A stretch of DNA of 64,000 bases from Mycolicibacterium rufum (GCF_022374875.2 NZ_CP092427.2:2046001-2110000), one strand, 5' to 3'. Numbered from the stretch's first letter, positions 12,104 through 20,726 are shown. Numbers and translations: made by a program. The notes: generated from the letters alone by a model not told the origin.

Positions 12104-13321
12104 TCACGGCGCGCGCAGGTACTCCAGCGCGGTCAGCGCGTAGAGCGCGGCGCAGTTCAGCACCTCCTCCTCGTCGGCGTAGTCGTCGATGCCCGCCGAC
12201 AGGGTGGGCTGCGGTCCGTAGCAGAGCGCCTGGACGCCCTGGCGGCGCCAGCGGCTGGCGTCGCTGGCGGGGAGCCTGATCGCGTAGGTCGGCGAGGCGC
12301 CGATGGCGGCCCGGGACGCGACGTCGAACGCGCGGGTCAGCGGCGCGTCCGGTGCCGTCCAGTTGGGGTCCCAGCCCTTGATGCGCCGCACCCGCACCGA
12401 CGGGATGTCCGCGACGGCGTCGTCGACCAACGCGTACGCCTCGTCGGCGGTGATCCCCGGCGGCAGCCGGAGGTCGACCTCGGCGCTGGCCCGGGTAGCC
12501 ATCTGGCCGATGAACGTCCCGGCGGCGACGGTGCCGACGTTCGCCGTCAGCGTCAGCCCGGCATCCGCGTCGTCGGAAGCCATCGCGGCGAGGTCGGGCG
12601 GCAGCGACCCGGTCCTTCCGGTGAGGCCGTCGATTCGGGTGACCGCCTCGGCGATGCGCGCTGAGGCCGACGTCCCGCGCTGCACGGCGGACGAGTGGCC
12701 TGCGGGACCGTCGGCGGTCACCTCGACCCACAGCACCCCCTTCTCGCCGAGCGCCAGCCGGCGGAAGCCCGGGCCTTCGCCGCAGAGCAACGCGTCGCCG
12801 CGCAGGTCCGGATGCTCGCGCAGCAGGAAGGCCGCCCCGTTGTCACCGAACACCACCTCGTCGCTGACCGCGGTGAACGTGATTCTGCCGCACCATGTTT
12901 CGCGGTCGTCGGCAAGCAGCGCCGCTGCCGTCACCATGGCGGCCACCGCCCCCTTCATGTTCCCCATGCCCAGCCCGTAGAGCCGGCCGTCGACGCGCGT
13001 GAGCTGCCAGACCGGCTGGCTCCAGGCGGACTCGTCGCCCGGCGGCATGGTGTCGAGGTGGACGTTGAGCACGAGGTGCGGACCGGGTCGGCCGGAGTCG
13101 ATCTCGGCCAGCACCGACGGCATGGTCGGGACGAGACGCTCCTGCCGCGACCGGATGCCGCGCTGCGCCAGCGCCCGCGACACCACGTCGGCCACCTCCC
13201 GCGTGTCGCCGGCGGGGTTCACGCTGGGCGCGGCGACCAGTTCCGCGCACAGCGCGACGATCGCCTCGCGCTGTGCGGCGATGCTGTCGAGCAGTCGTGT
13301 CGTCACACCGGTCTGGGTCAT
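12104..13321 (-). CDS. M20-family peptidase/deacylase homologue with altered metal site
   Basis: A 405-residue ArgE/DapE/YgeY-like protein. Conserved features are the first metal motif NVHLDTMP, the Glu in CGEGP, the dimerisation-domain GHSS and an overall normal length. Several expected metal ligands look changed: the bridging Asp of G-x-x-D-x-K-G is Asn (GMGNMKG), the second Glu of the catalytic EE pair is Val (SDEVVFGDNGA), and the C-terminal His is not evident (SAGIDDYADEEEV). The start codon overlaps the ggt stop (ATGA at 13318-13321), so the two are coupled. Pairing of an M20 hydrolase with diaminopropionate ammonia-lyase is known from the E. coli ygeX-ygeY region. Catalytic competence is uncertain. 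Confidence 0.85.
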   Translation of the reverse strand: MTQTGVTTRLLDSIAAQREAIVALCAELVAAPSVNPAGDTREVADVVSRALAQRGIRSRQERLVPTMPSVLAEIDSGRPGPHLVLNVHLDTMPPGDESAWSQPVWQLTRVDGRLYGLGMGNMKGAVAAMVTAAALLADDRETWCGRITFTAVSDEVVFGDNGAAFLLREHPDLRGDALLCGEGPGFRRLALGEKGVLWVEVTADGPAGHSSAVQRGTSASARIAEAVTRIDGLTGRTGSLPPDLAAMASDDADAGLTLTANVGTVAAGTFIGQMATRASAEVDLRLPPGITADEAYALVDDAVADIPSVRVRRIKGWDPNWTAPDAPLTRAFDVASRAAIGASPTYAIRLPASDASRWRRQGVQALCYGPQPTLSAGIDDYADEEEVLNCAALYALTALEYLRAP

Positions 13322-14769
13322 GCCACTCCTTCGGTGTCGGTCTCGCGTCGCCAGTCGGCGACGGCATAGGGGTGCGGGTCGGCGCCGGCCGCGACGACGG
13401 CGCCGAAGACGTCGGCGCCCGGGGTCACGGGGACGACGCGGTGGCCGCGGTCGGCCAGCGCGTCCGCCCTCGGATGGCCCTCTTCGACCAGCAGGTCACC
13501 GTCCTGACTGCGCCATCGCAGCGCACCGACGGCGTCCGGGAGGGCGGCCCCGGTGATGTCCCGCGCGGCGAGCACCTGCAGCAGGGTCTGGATCTGGCCG
13601 TCGGCGCCGGGGGTGGCGATGCCGAGCACCCCCTCGGGAGAGGTCAGCATCGCCGGCGCCAGGGTGTGGACCGGGCGCTTGCCCGGCGCCGCGGCGTTGT
13701 CGCCGTCGGTGAAGCCGGCGGCCCGGTTGTTCAGCACGAGGCCCAGTTCGGGCACGAACACCCCGGATCCGAAATCGTCGAAGACACTCACCAGCGAGGA
13801 GACGACCTGCCCGTCGGCGTCGACGGTGGCGACCCCGGCGGTGTGCAGATAGGCCCGCGGGCCGGCGCGCCCCGACGCCCGCTCGAGGTCGACGGTGAGT
13901 TCGAGCGCGAGAAGGTCGAGTCCGCGTCGGCACGATGACCGGTGCTCGAAGATGGCGCCGGTGACCTCGATGAGCAGGTGGTCGTCGACGGTGGCACCCC
14001 CGGCGTGCAGGCGGCGCACCTCCTGAAGCGCCATGGCCAGCAGCACGCCCTGCGACATCGGCGGCTGGACGTGGACCTGCCCGGAACCCCAGGGCACGGC
14101 GACGGGTGCGGGGCACGGCGTTCCGTGCTCGGCGAGATCGCGCAGGTCGAGGGACCCTCCGCAGCGGCGCACCGCGTCGACGACGGCCTCGGCGCCGGGT
14201 CCGGTGTAGAAGGCATCGCGCCCGTGCGCGCCGATGCGTTCGAGCAGGCCGGCGAGCTCGGGCTGCACCCACGGCCGGCCGACCGACAGCAGCGACCAGT
14301 CCGTGGCGCCGCCCTGCTCCAGGCGGGTGCGCTGCTGCTCGACGGCCGCCACCAGGCTCGGCTCCGGGACGATCCCGCCGCGCGCGAGCTCGACGGCCGG
14401 TTCGAGGACCGTCCCTAAAGGAAGCCGGCCCCAGCGCGCGCTCAGCGTGACCCAGCCGTCGACCAGTCCCGGAACGGTCACCGAGGAGCCGCCCGTCGTC
14501 TCCGGCACCGAGGTCAGCCCGAGCGGGCTGCGCCCGGTGCCGTTCACCGCGGCGACGCGGCCCCGGTCGTGCACCAGCGCGAGCAGGTCGCCGCCGAGGC
14601 CGGCCGCCTGCGGAAGCACCACGCCGATCACCGCCTGGGCGGCGATCGCGGCGTCCACCGCGTTGCCGCCCTGCTCGAGGAGGCGCACGGCGGCCTGGGT
14701 GGCCAGCGGATGCGCCGTCGAGGCGGCGCCGCCGGCTCCCGCGGACAGGGTGGCGTGGTGCTCCGACAT
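13318..14769 (-). CDS. ggt: Gamma-glutamyltransferase family protein
   Basis: A 483-residue Ntn-hydrolase-family protein from ATG 14769 (MSEHHATLS); an upstream in-frame start at 14811 is not needed. The family blocks are present: AAVRLLEQGGNAVDAAIAAQ, GLGGDLLALVHD, and FGSGVFVPELGLVLNNRAAG in the small subunit. The catalytic, self-processing Thr is probably T310 in LHTAGVATVDADG, where typical enzymes have TTH followed by a hydrophobic run; the usual His is replaced, so activity may differ. No obvious signal peptide, so it is probably cytoplasmic. It could cleave gamma-glutamyl amides or transfer the glutamyl group. First gene of the minus-strand unit with the M20 protein and the GntR regulator. 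Confidence 0.85.
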   Translation of the reverse strand: MSEHHATLSAGAGGAASTAHPLATQAAVRLLEQGGNAVDAAIAAQAVIGVVLPQAAGLGGDLLALVHDRGRVAAVNGTGRSPLGLTSVPETTGGSSVTVPGLVDGWVTLSARWGRLPLGTVLEPAVELARGGIVPEPSLVAAVEQQRTRLEQGGATDWSLLSVGRPWVQPELAGLLERIGAHGRDAFYTGPGAEAVVDAVRRCGGSLDLRDLAEHGTPCPAPVAVPWGSGQVHVQPPMSQGVLLAMALQEVRRLHAGGATVDDHLLIEVTGAIFEHRSSCRRGLDLLALELTVDLERASGRAGPRAYLHTAGVATVDADGQVVSSLVSVFDDFGSGVFVPELGLVLNNRAAGFTDGDNAAAPGKRPVHTLAPAMLTSPEGVLGIATPGADGQIQTLLQVLAARDITGAALPDAVGALRWRSQDGDLLVEEGHPRADALADRGHRVVPVTPGADVFGAVVAAGADPHPYAVADWRRETDTEGVA

Positions 14770-14820
14770 GGCCAAAGAGGTTCTCCAGAATTTCGCGGGC
14801 CGACTTGCCAAACGACGCTG

Positions 14821-14844
14821 TGAGATAGAATATAAATCATCTCA
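14821..14844. promoter_or_regulatory. Palindromic AT-rich operator candidate in a divergent promoter
   Basis: Between the divergent ggt and GlcG-type genes lies TGAGAT (14821-14826), 12 bp, then ATCTCA (14839-14844). Inside it ATAGAATATAA (14825-14835) is the exact reverse complement of the motif at 6373-6383. TTGCCA (14805-14810) and TAGAAT (14826-14831) may be the -35/-10 of the plus-strand unit. A GntR dimer binding here could control both directions. Confidence 0.5.
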
Positions 14845-14866
14845 ACGGCGAAGTGAAGGAGTCCGC

Positions 14867-15352
14867 ATGACTCGAACTGTGGCCACACGCACCGCTGCCC
14901 AGGCCTCCGACCTGGTACGCACCGCCGACATGTCGCTCGCCATCGCCGAACGATTGCTCGCGGGCGTGAAGGAGCAGGCGTCGGCCCGCGGCCTGCGGTT
15001 GGCCGCGGCCGTCGTCGACCGCGGCGGCAACGTGGTGGCGTCCATGCGGATGGATCACGCCCAGCTCGGCGCGAGCTCCCTGGCCCACGACAAGGCGGTG
15101 ACCGCGGTTTCCTTCGGCATGCCGACGGCGGCGTGGACCACGAGCAGCGCCCCCGGCGGCAGCGACTGGGGACTGGCCCACACCCTCGGCGGGCACGCCG
15201 TCGTGTTCCCCGGCGGGGTGCCGGTGTACGCGGAGGCCGACCTGGTCGGCGGGCTGGGCGTCAGCGGTGCCGCGTCCGAGGTCGACGCCGCGTGTGCGGC
15301 GCTGGCCGTGCAGGACGAGGGCCTCGCCATCGATCCCGAGCAGGCGTCGTGA
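14867..15352 (+). CDS. GlcG/HbpS-family heme-binding-like protein (DUF336)
   Basis: A 161-residue protein starting at ATG 14867 after a GAAGGAG site. It shows the family core: AAAVVDRGGNVVASMRMDHA, then HDKAVTAVSFGMPTAAWT, and the Gly-rich GGVPVYAEADLVGGLGVSG. Members include the extracellular heme sensor HbpS and GlcG; in catabolic operons they commonly have undefined accessory roles. The domain accounts for the whole protein and there is no signal peptide. Its stop overlaps the next gene start (GTGA at 15349-15352). Confidence 0.85.
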   Translation: MTRTVATRTAAQASDLVRTADMSLAIAERLLAGVKEQASARGLRLAAAVVDRGGNVVASMRMDHAQLGASSLAHDKAVTAVSFGMPTAAWTTSSAPGGSDWGLAHTLGGHAVVFPGGVPVYAEADLVGGLGVSGAASEVDAACAALAVQDEGLAIDPEQAS

Positions 15353-16095
15353 GCGGCGTCCTCATCGCCGGCGGGGCGACGGGCATCGGCGCCGCGGCGG
15401 TCCGCGCGTTCCGGCAGCGCGGTGACCGGGTGCTGCTCGCCGACCGCAACGAAGAGGCCGGACGCGCCCTGGTCGCCGAAGATCTGCCGGGCGAGGCCGC
15501 GTTCCTGCACAGCGATTTCAGCGAGGCCGACGCGGCGGAGGCCGCCGTCGAGGCCGCGGTCAGCTTCAACGTCGGATCACTCGACACGGTGTTCTACAAC
15601 GCCGCGGTCCTCGAGGCGCGGCCCCTCGGTGAGTGGACCCCCGAGGACTGGGACCGCAGCGCGGCGGTCAACCTACGGGCGCCGTTCCTGATGTCGCAGG
15701 CCGCCGCGCCCCACCTGCGCAAGTCCGACGTCGGACGGATCATCCTGACGTCGTCGACGGGCGCCTTCCGCGGGCACGCGGGCATGCCTGCCTACCACGC
15801 GACCAAGGCCGGGCTGCTGGGCATGGTGCGGGCGCTGGCCGACGAGCTCGGGCCGGACGGGGTGACGGTCAACGCCGTGTGCCCTGGCTGGGTGGACACC
15901 CCGTTCAACAGCGCGTTCTGGAGCCACCAGCAGGACCCGGCCCGCGCGCTCGACGAGCTGACCGGACAGATCCCGCTGCGCCGGCAGGCCGACCCCGACG
16001 ACATGACGGGTCTGCTGCTGTTCCTCGCCTCCTCCGCGTCGTCGTACATCACCGGGCAGGCCCTGGTGATCGACGGCGGCTACACCTCCGTCTGA
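15349..16095 (+). CDS. Short-chain dehydrogenase/reductase
   Basis: A 248-residue classical SDR. The cofactor fold has GGATGIG near residues 8-14, the NNAG position reads NAAV, the catalytic Ser is at S135/S136 (LTSSTGAF) and the Y-x3-K pair is Y149/K153. The C-terminal DPDDMTGLLLFLASSASSYI and GQALVIDGGYTSV are typical. The start is the GTG overlapping the preceding stop. It would oxidise or reduce an alcohol/carbonyl with NAD(P); the substrate is not predictable. It sits between the GlcG-type gene and the diaminopropionate ammonia-lyase in one operon. Confidence 0.9.
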   Translation: MSGVLIAGGATGIGAAAVRAFRQRGDRVLLADRNEEAGRALVAEDLPGEAAFLHSDFSEADAAEAAVEAAVSFNVGSLDTVFYNAAVLEARPLGEWTPEDWDRSAAVNLRAPFLMSQAAAPHLRKSDVGRIILTSSTGAFRGHAGMPAYHATKAGLLGMVRALADELGPDGVTVNAVCPGWVDTPFNSAFWSHQQDPARALDELTGQIPLRRQADPDDMTGLLLFLASSASSYITGQALVIDGGYTSV

Positions 16096-16108
16096 AACAG
16101 GTGCGTGC

Positions 16109-17290
16109 ATGACCGAGATCTACGCCAATCCCGCCGCGCGGCCGAGTGTGCCGACGGCCGGGTTCAGCCCCGAGAGCCGGCTGCCGCAGGCCACCCACCA
16201 GACCCTGCCCGGCTATCGGCCCACCGTGCTGCACAGCTCCCCCGGTCTCGCCGAGCGTCTCGGTGTGGGCACCGTGCTGGTCAAGGACGAGTCCGAGCGG
16301 CTCGGCCTGCCGTCGTTCAAGATCCTCGGCGCGTCCTGGGCGGCGCTGACGACGGTGCAGAAAGCGTGGGGTGGGCAGACGGACGGGCCGCTGTCCGTCG
16401 AGTCGGTGCGCGCGGCCATCGGGACGACGACGGGCCGCGGCCTGGTGGCGGCCACCGACGGCAACCACGGTCGCGGAATCGCCCGCGTCGCAGCACTTCT
16501 CGGTCTCGACGCCACCATCCTGGTGCCGTCGGGCACCTCGCAGGCCCGCATCGACGCGATCGCCTCGGAGGGCGCCACCGTCGAGGTGGTCGACGGCACC
16601 TACGACGACGCGATCGCCGCCTCGGCGCGGCTGGCCGATCACGATCATCTCGTCGTGTCCGACACGTCCTGGGACGGTTACGTCGACGCTCCCCGCGCGG
16701 TGGTCGAGGGATACTCGACGATGTTCTTCGAGATCGACGACGCGCTGGCCGAGCAGGGTCTGCCCGCGCCAGACGTCGTCGCCCTGCAGGCCGGGGTGGG
16801 CGCGTTCGCCGCCTCGGGTCTGCGCCACTACCGCGACGGTCGGGAGCGGCCGCCGACCACCGTGGTGGTCGAGCCGTCCAGCGCCAACTGCCTGATGGCT
16901 TCCGCCCGCGCCGGCGGCCTCACGCTGGTGCCGGGCCCGCACCCGTCGTCCATGGCCGGGCTGAACTGCGGCATGCCGTCGGAGCTGGTCTGGCCGGTGC
17001 TGGCCGCCGGCACCGACGTCTTCGTCGGCATCGCCGACGCCTACGCCGAGGAGGCCATGCGGGCGCTGGCCCGCGAGGGCATCGTCTCGGGTGAGTCGGG
17101 CGCCGCGGGCCTCGGCGGGCTGATGGCCCTGGCCGAGCACGGCACACCCGAGGAGCGGTCCCGCGCCGGGTTGCACGCCGCGGCGTGCGTGCTGATCGTG
17201 AACACCGAAGGGGCCACCGACCCCGCCAACTACGAACGTGTCGTGGGCCGCCCGGCCACCGACGTCGCCACCGCTCTCGACCCGCACTGA
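16109..17290 (+). CDS. dpaL: Diaminopropionate ammonia-lyase-like PLP enzyme
   Basis: A 393-residue fold-type-II PLP enzyme. The cofactor lysine is K71 in DESERLGLPSFKILGASWA; DGNHGRGIARVAALLG, VSDTSWDGY, MAGLNCGMPSELVW and SGESGAAGLGGL all follow the pattern of 2,3-diaminopropionate ammonia-lyases rather than threonine dehydratases. The known reaction converts 2,3-diaminopropionate to pyruvate and two ammonia. Placement next to a GntR regulator, a permease and an M20 protein supports catabolic use of a 2,3-diaminopropionate derivative. Length agrees with the family. A related ammonia-lyase specificity cannot be excluded. Confidence 0.82.
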   Translation: MTEIYANPAARPSVPTAGFSPESRLPQATHQTLPGYRPTVLHSSPGLAERLGVGTVLVKDESERLGLPSFKILGASWAALTTVQKAWGGQTDGPLSVESVRAAIGTTTGRGLVAATDGNHGRGIARVAALLGLDATILVPSGTSQARIDAIASEGATVEVVDGTYDDAIAASARLADHDHLVVSDTSWDGYVDAPRAVVEGYSTMFFEIDDALAEQGLPAPDVVALQAGVGAFAASGLRHYRDGRERPPTTVVVEPSSANCLMASARAGGLTLVPGPHPSSMAGLNCGMPSELVWPVLAAGTDVFVGIADAYAEEAMRALAREGIVSGESGAAGLGGLMALAEHGTPEERSRAGLHAAACVLIVNTEGATDPANYERVVGRPATDVATALDPH

Positions 17291-17301
17291 GGAGCACGCG
17301 C

Positions 17302-18753
17302 ATGTCCCACACACCGGAGACGGTCGAGGTCAGCCGCCTCGAGTCCAGTCACATCGACGTCATCGACCCCGGCCAGCGCCACGGAAAGCCCCGTGATCTG
17401 TTCACCGTGTGGTTCTCCGGCAACCTCAGCATCGGCAACGCGATCTTCGGTGCGCTGGCGATCATCGTCGGCAATTCGTTCTGGTGGGCCGTGGTCGCGG
17501 TGTTCGTCGGCAACCTGGTCGGCGGGACGTTCATGGCGCTGCACTCGGTGCAGGGTGCGCGCCTCGGTGTGCCGCAGCTGATCCAGAGTCGCGGGCAGTT
17601 CGGCTTCCTGGGCGCGCTGCTGCCGGTGGTGCTGGCGGCGTTCCTCTACTGCGGCTTCTTCGTCGTCACCGCGGTCCTCGGTGGCCAGGCCCTCTCGGCC
17701 GCCCTGCCGGGCACGTTCAGCGTCAACGGCGGTCTGATCGTGCTGGCCCTGGTGAGCCTGGCGATCGCCCTGCTGGGCTACCGCGCGATCCACGTCGCCG
17801 CGCGCTGGGCGATCTGGCCGCTCGCGGCCGCGGTCGTGGTCGTCACGGTCGGGTCGCTCCTGCATGGCGGCGTCGAGCTCACCGCCGGCTCTTTCCAGCC
17901 CGGCCCGTTCTTCACGGCCGTCGGCCTGATGGCCACGTTCCTGCTGACCTACGCGCCCTACGTGTCCGACTACTCGCGCTACCTGCCCGAGAACAGTTCG
18001 GCGACAGCCTGTTTCGGCTGGACCTTCAGCGGGGTGTTCGTGTCCGCCACGTGGTGCAACCTGCTGGGCGTGGTGCTGGCCGCTCAGATCGGCGGCACCG
18101 ACATGTTCCTGGCCACCCGCGAGGTGGTGGGCGCCGAATGGGTGGTCGTGGTGACGCTGTTGGTCACCGCGCTCGCGATCGCCGGCAACAACGCACTGAA
18201 CCTCTACGGCGGCATGCTGAATCTCATCACCGCGATCTCGTCGTTCAAGGACGTCCGCCCCTCGGTGCTGATGCGTCTGGCGTTCCTGCTGCCGACGTTC
18301 GCGATCGGGTTGTGGCTGGCGCTCAACGTCACCGACGACTTCTCCGCTCAGCTGACCAACTTCCTGTCGTTCCTGACCCTCGGCTTCGTGCCCTGGGGTG
18401 CGATCAACCTGCTCGACTTCTATCTGGTGCGGCATGGCAGCTACGACGTGACCGCGTTCTTCACCCGCCGCGGCGGCGTCTACAACCACGACCCGGCCAC
18501 CTGGACCTACGGCGGGGTCAACTTCCAGGCCCTGCTCGCCTACGTCATCGGCGTGGCCGTGTCCCTGCCGTTCGTCACCAACGGCTGGTACGCCGGACCG
18601 ATCGCCGAAAAGCTCGGCGGCGCGGACCTGTCGTGGGTGCCGGGCCTGATTGTCACCGGCGCGGTCTACCTCGGACTCGTCAAAGTCGCCGGGGCGCAAC
18701 GCAGTCGGTCGATCGCCCCGCTGAACACGGCGGTGTCGGGAGGTGCGCGATGA
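17302..18753 (+). CDS. NCS1-family (cytosine/purine/hydantoin-type) permease
   Basis: A 483-residue integral membrane protein starting at ATG 17302 after a GAGGAG site; an earlier in-frame start lies inside dpaL and is rejected. About twelve hydrophobic helices are visible. Family marks include LFTVWFSGNLSIGNAIFGAL in the first helix, YAPYVSDYSRYLP in the middle, GWTFSG and the late GVYNHDPATWTYGGVNFQA. NCS1 transporters bring in nucleobases, hydantoins or related ring compounds with Na+ or H+. The operon thus has a second importer besides the ABC system. It overlaps the next gene by ATGA. Confidence 0.9.
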   Translation: MSHTPETVEVSRLESSHIDVIDPGQRHGKPRDLFTVWFSGNLSIGNAIFGALAIIVGNSFWWAVVAVFVGNLVGGTFMALHSVQGARLGVPQLIQSRGQFGFLGALLPVVLAAFLYCGFFVVTAVLGGQALSAALPGTFSVNGGLIVLALVSLAIALLGYRAIHVAARWAIWPLAAAVVVVTVGSLLHGGVELTAGSFQPGPFFTAVGLMATFLLTYAPYVSDYSRYLPENSSATACFGWTFSGVFVSATWCNLLGVVLAAQIGGTDMFLATREVVGAEWVVVVTLLVTALAIAGNNALNLYGGMLNLITAISSFKDVRPSVLMRLAFLLPTFAIGLWLALNVTDDFSAQLTNFLSFLTLGFVPWGAINLLDFYLVRHGSYDVTAFFTRRGGVYNHDPATWTYGGVNFQALLAYVIGVAVSLPFVTNGWYAGPIAEKLGGADLSWVPGLIVTGAVYLGLVKVAGAQRSRSIAPLNTAVSGGAR

Positions 18754-19544
18754 CCGCATTGTTGAGCGGCCGAACGGCAGCGGTCACCGGCGGTGCGCGC
18801 GGCATCGGCCTGAGCATCGCCACCCGACTAGCGGCGCACGGCGCGCAGGTGGCGCTGATCGACCTCGACGAGCAGCAGACGCAGGCCGCGGCGCGCGACG
18901 TGCAGGAGTCCACCGGCAGCCGCGCACTGGGTCTCGCCGCGGACGTCACCGACGCCGCGCAGCTGAGCGAGGCGGCCGATGTGATCGAGGCGGAGCTCGG
19001 ACCGGTGAATGTGGTGATCCCGAACGCCGGCATCCTGGTGCTCAAGAACGCCCTCGACATCGAGCCGAAGGAATTCGATGCGGTGTTGCGGGTCAACCTC
19101 TTCGGCGCGTTCCTGACCGCCGTCGAATTCGCGCGCCGGATGCCGCGCAGCGGGGCCGACGGGCGGATCATCTTCACCTCGTCGCTGTTCGGCCTGCGCG
19201 GCGGGGTGGGCAACGCGGCCTACGCCGCCTCGAAGTTCGGCATCCTCGGGATGGCGCAGAGCATGGCCGCCGAGCTCGCCCCCTCCGGCATCCGGGTCAA
19301 CAGCGTCTGCCCCGGGCAGATCGAGTCGGCGATGATCCGGCAGCTGTTCTCCGACCGCGCCGCCGCCAACGGCACCACCCCCGAGGCGGAGCGTGCGGCG
19401 TTCGCCCGCCACATCCCGCTGGGCGGGCTCGGCGATCCGGACGACGTGGCCGATACCTACGTGTATCTCGCATCGTCGCTGAGCACCTATGTCACCGGCC
19501 AGCACATCGTCGTCGACGGTGGCTGGAGCGTCGGTTCGGCCTGA
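18750..19544 (+). CDS. Short-chain dehydrogenase/reductase
   Basis: A 264-residue classical SDR with the cofactor motif GGARGIG at residues 14-20, NAGI near residue 92, catalytic S144/S145 (FTSSLFG), Y158 and K162, and the C-terminal TGQHIVVDGGWS block. The start overlaps the permease stop (ATGA). It resembles the mycofactocin-associated or 3-oxoacyl-reductase-like SDRs in general layout, but nothing visible fixes a substrate. It is distinct in sequence from the SDR at 15349 in the same operon. Confidence 0.9.
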   Translation: MTALLSGRTAAVTGGARGIGLSIATRLAAHGAQVALIDLDEQQTQAAARDVQESTGSRALGLAADVTDAAQLSEAADVIEAELGPVNVVIPNAGILVLKNALDIEPKEFDAVLRVNLFGAFLTAVEFARRMPRSGADGRIIFTSSLFGLRGGVGNAAYAASKFGILGMAQSMAAELAPSGIRVNSVCPGQIESAMIRQLFSDRAAANGTTPEAERAAFARHIPLGGLGDPDDVADTYVYLASSLSTYVTGQHIVVDGGWSVGSA

Positions 19545-19551
19545 TCGACCG

Positions 19552-20253
19552 ATGGCCAAAGACCGATGGGTCGTGGGGTCGATGCTGACCCTGTCCTTCA
19601 CGACGGGGATCCTCGACGCCGCAACGTATCTGGGGCTGCACGGCGTGTTCACGGCGAATATGACGGGCAACCTCATCTTCATCAGCCTCGGAATCACCGG
19701 CGAGGCAACGATTCCCGTGCTGCGAGCCTTCCTGGCGTTGGGCGGCTTCGCCCTCGGGGCCGCCGCGGCCGGACGGTTCCTGCGCCCCGGGTTCGCGCAG
19801 TGGCGGATCCCCGCCGGCATCCTGTTCGTCGGCGTGGTGCTCGCCGCTAGCGCGCTCGCGCACGGACTGGGTTCGGGCAGCACCGCCGTGCTGGACGCGC
19901 TAACCGTGGCGCTCGCGTTCGCGATGGGCGTGCAGGCGATGGCGGCCCGCCGTGTCGGCGTCGGGGACGTGACGACGGTGGTGGTCACCTCGACGCTCGC
20001 CGGCCTGTTCGGCGAGAACCGGGTGACCGGGCGCTCGGCCGATCGTGCGCTCACCGTGCGCCGCGGCCTCGCCGTCGCGACGATGGGGCTCGGCGCGGTC
20101 GTCGGGGCGCTGCTCATGCATGTCGCGGTCGAGGTCGCGATCGTGGTGCCTGCGGTGCTGACGATCGGCGTCGCGGTCGTGCTGGCCGTGCGCAGCCGCG
20201 GGGCAGCCCGGTCGCCCGAAGAGCCCAGCGCTCTGCGCCCCGTTTCTCGTTGA
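19552..20253 (+). CDS. DUF1275 (YoaK-type) membrane protein
   Basis: A 233-residue protein with about six membrane helices. The family signature is clear near the N-terminus: FTTGILDAATYLGLHGVFTA followed by NMTGNLIFISLG. The start ATG 19552 lies 7 bp after the SDR stop; further upstream in-frame codons would overlap that gene. DUF1275 proteins have no assigned function, though some are suspected transporters. It closes the plus-strand catabolic operon, and its stop codon falls inside the left arm of a large inverted repeat that may terminate transcription. Confidence 0.85.
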   Translation: MAKDRWVVGSMLTLSFTTGILDAATYLGLHGVFTANMTGNLIFISLGITGEATIPVLRAFLALGGFALGAAAAGRFLRPGFAQWRIPAGILFVGVVLAASALAHGLGSGSTAVLDALTVALAFAMGVQAMAARRVGVGDVTTVVVTSTLAGLFGENRVTGRSADRALTVRRGLAVATMGLGAVVGALLMHVAVEVAIVVPAVLTIGVAVVLAVRSRGAARSPEEPSALRPVSR

Positions 20254-20310
20254 GACTGCACCAACGGCGGTAAAACGAGCCGAACACCCGCCGCCTACGC
20301 AGTCTCAACG
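20248..20310. repeat. Nested inverted repeat / terminator-like structure
   Basis: CGTTGAGACTGC (20248-20259) and its perfect 12-bp complement GCAGTCTCAACG (20299-20310) flank 39 bp that contain a second pairing, CGGCGG against CCGCCG. The DUF1275 stop codon lies in the left arm. The structure could be a terminator for the long catabolic operon, a structured RNA, or a small palindromic repeat element of the genome. Confidence 0.6.
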
Positions 20311-20726
20311 CAAGGCGCTGGCCCTTCTGCAACTGTCGCCGCAGCCAATCATTGCTGAGTTCGGACGGCGCCAATGACGGCCTGGACGTAACTGAACTTA
20401 GGAACGGCGAGTGCATCGGGCCCCAAGCGACGGGGCGCCACTCGCCGCGGACCTCGGCGGATGCGTCTGCCGTCATCCCGACAACGAAGCACAGTTATCA
20501 CGTGTGAATTAGCGAGCAAATAACAATCCGGATTTTTGGCAAACGACTTTCTTTGCACATGCAATTACCATGTGTGATTCAGCTACTGCCGCTGTCGCGC
20601 CGTGGGAGACTTTGACCGGTAGAAACAAGTGCTCACGGCACGATTGACCGTGAGCCATCGCACATCGAGCTAATCAACCCACTGCATCGATGCCCTGGGC
20701 TAGCTGAACATCGCTGGAGTCGGACC
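20311..20726. other. Intergenic region, lower GC, upstream of PE-PPE-domain gene
   Basis: About 416 bp without a convincing gene. It includes a segment near 20384-20420 (GGACGTAACTG at its left end) that recurs, diverged, upstream of the next paralogue at 22449-22485, and a second similar stretch around 20607-20633 and 22666-22692. It is clearly less GC-rich than the flanks (for example 20490-20580) and presumably holds the promoter of the downstream secreted-protein gene. Confidence 0.5.
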
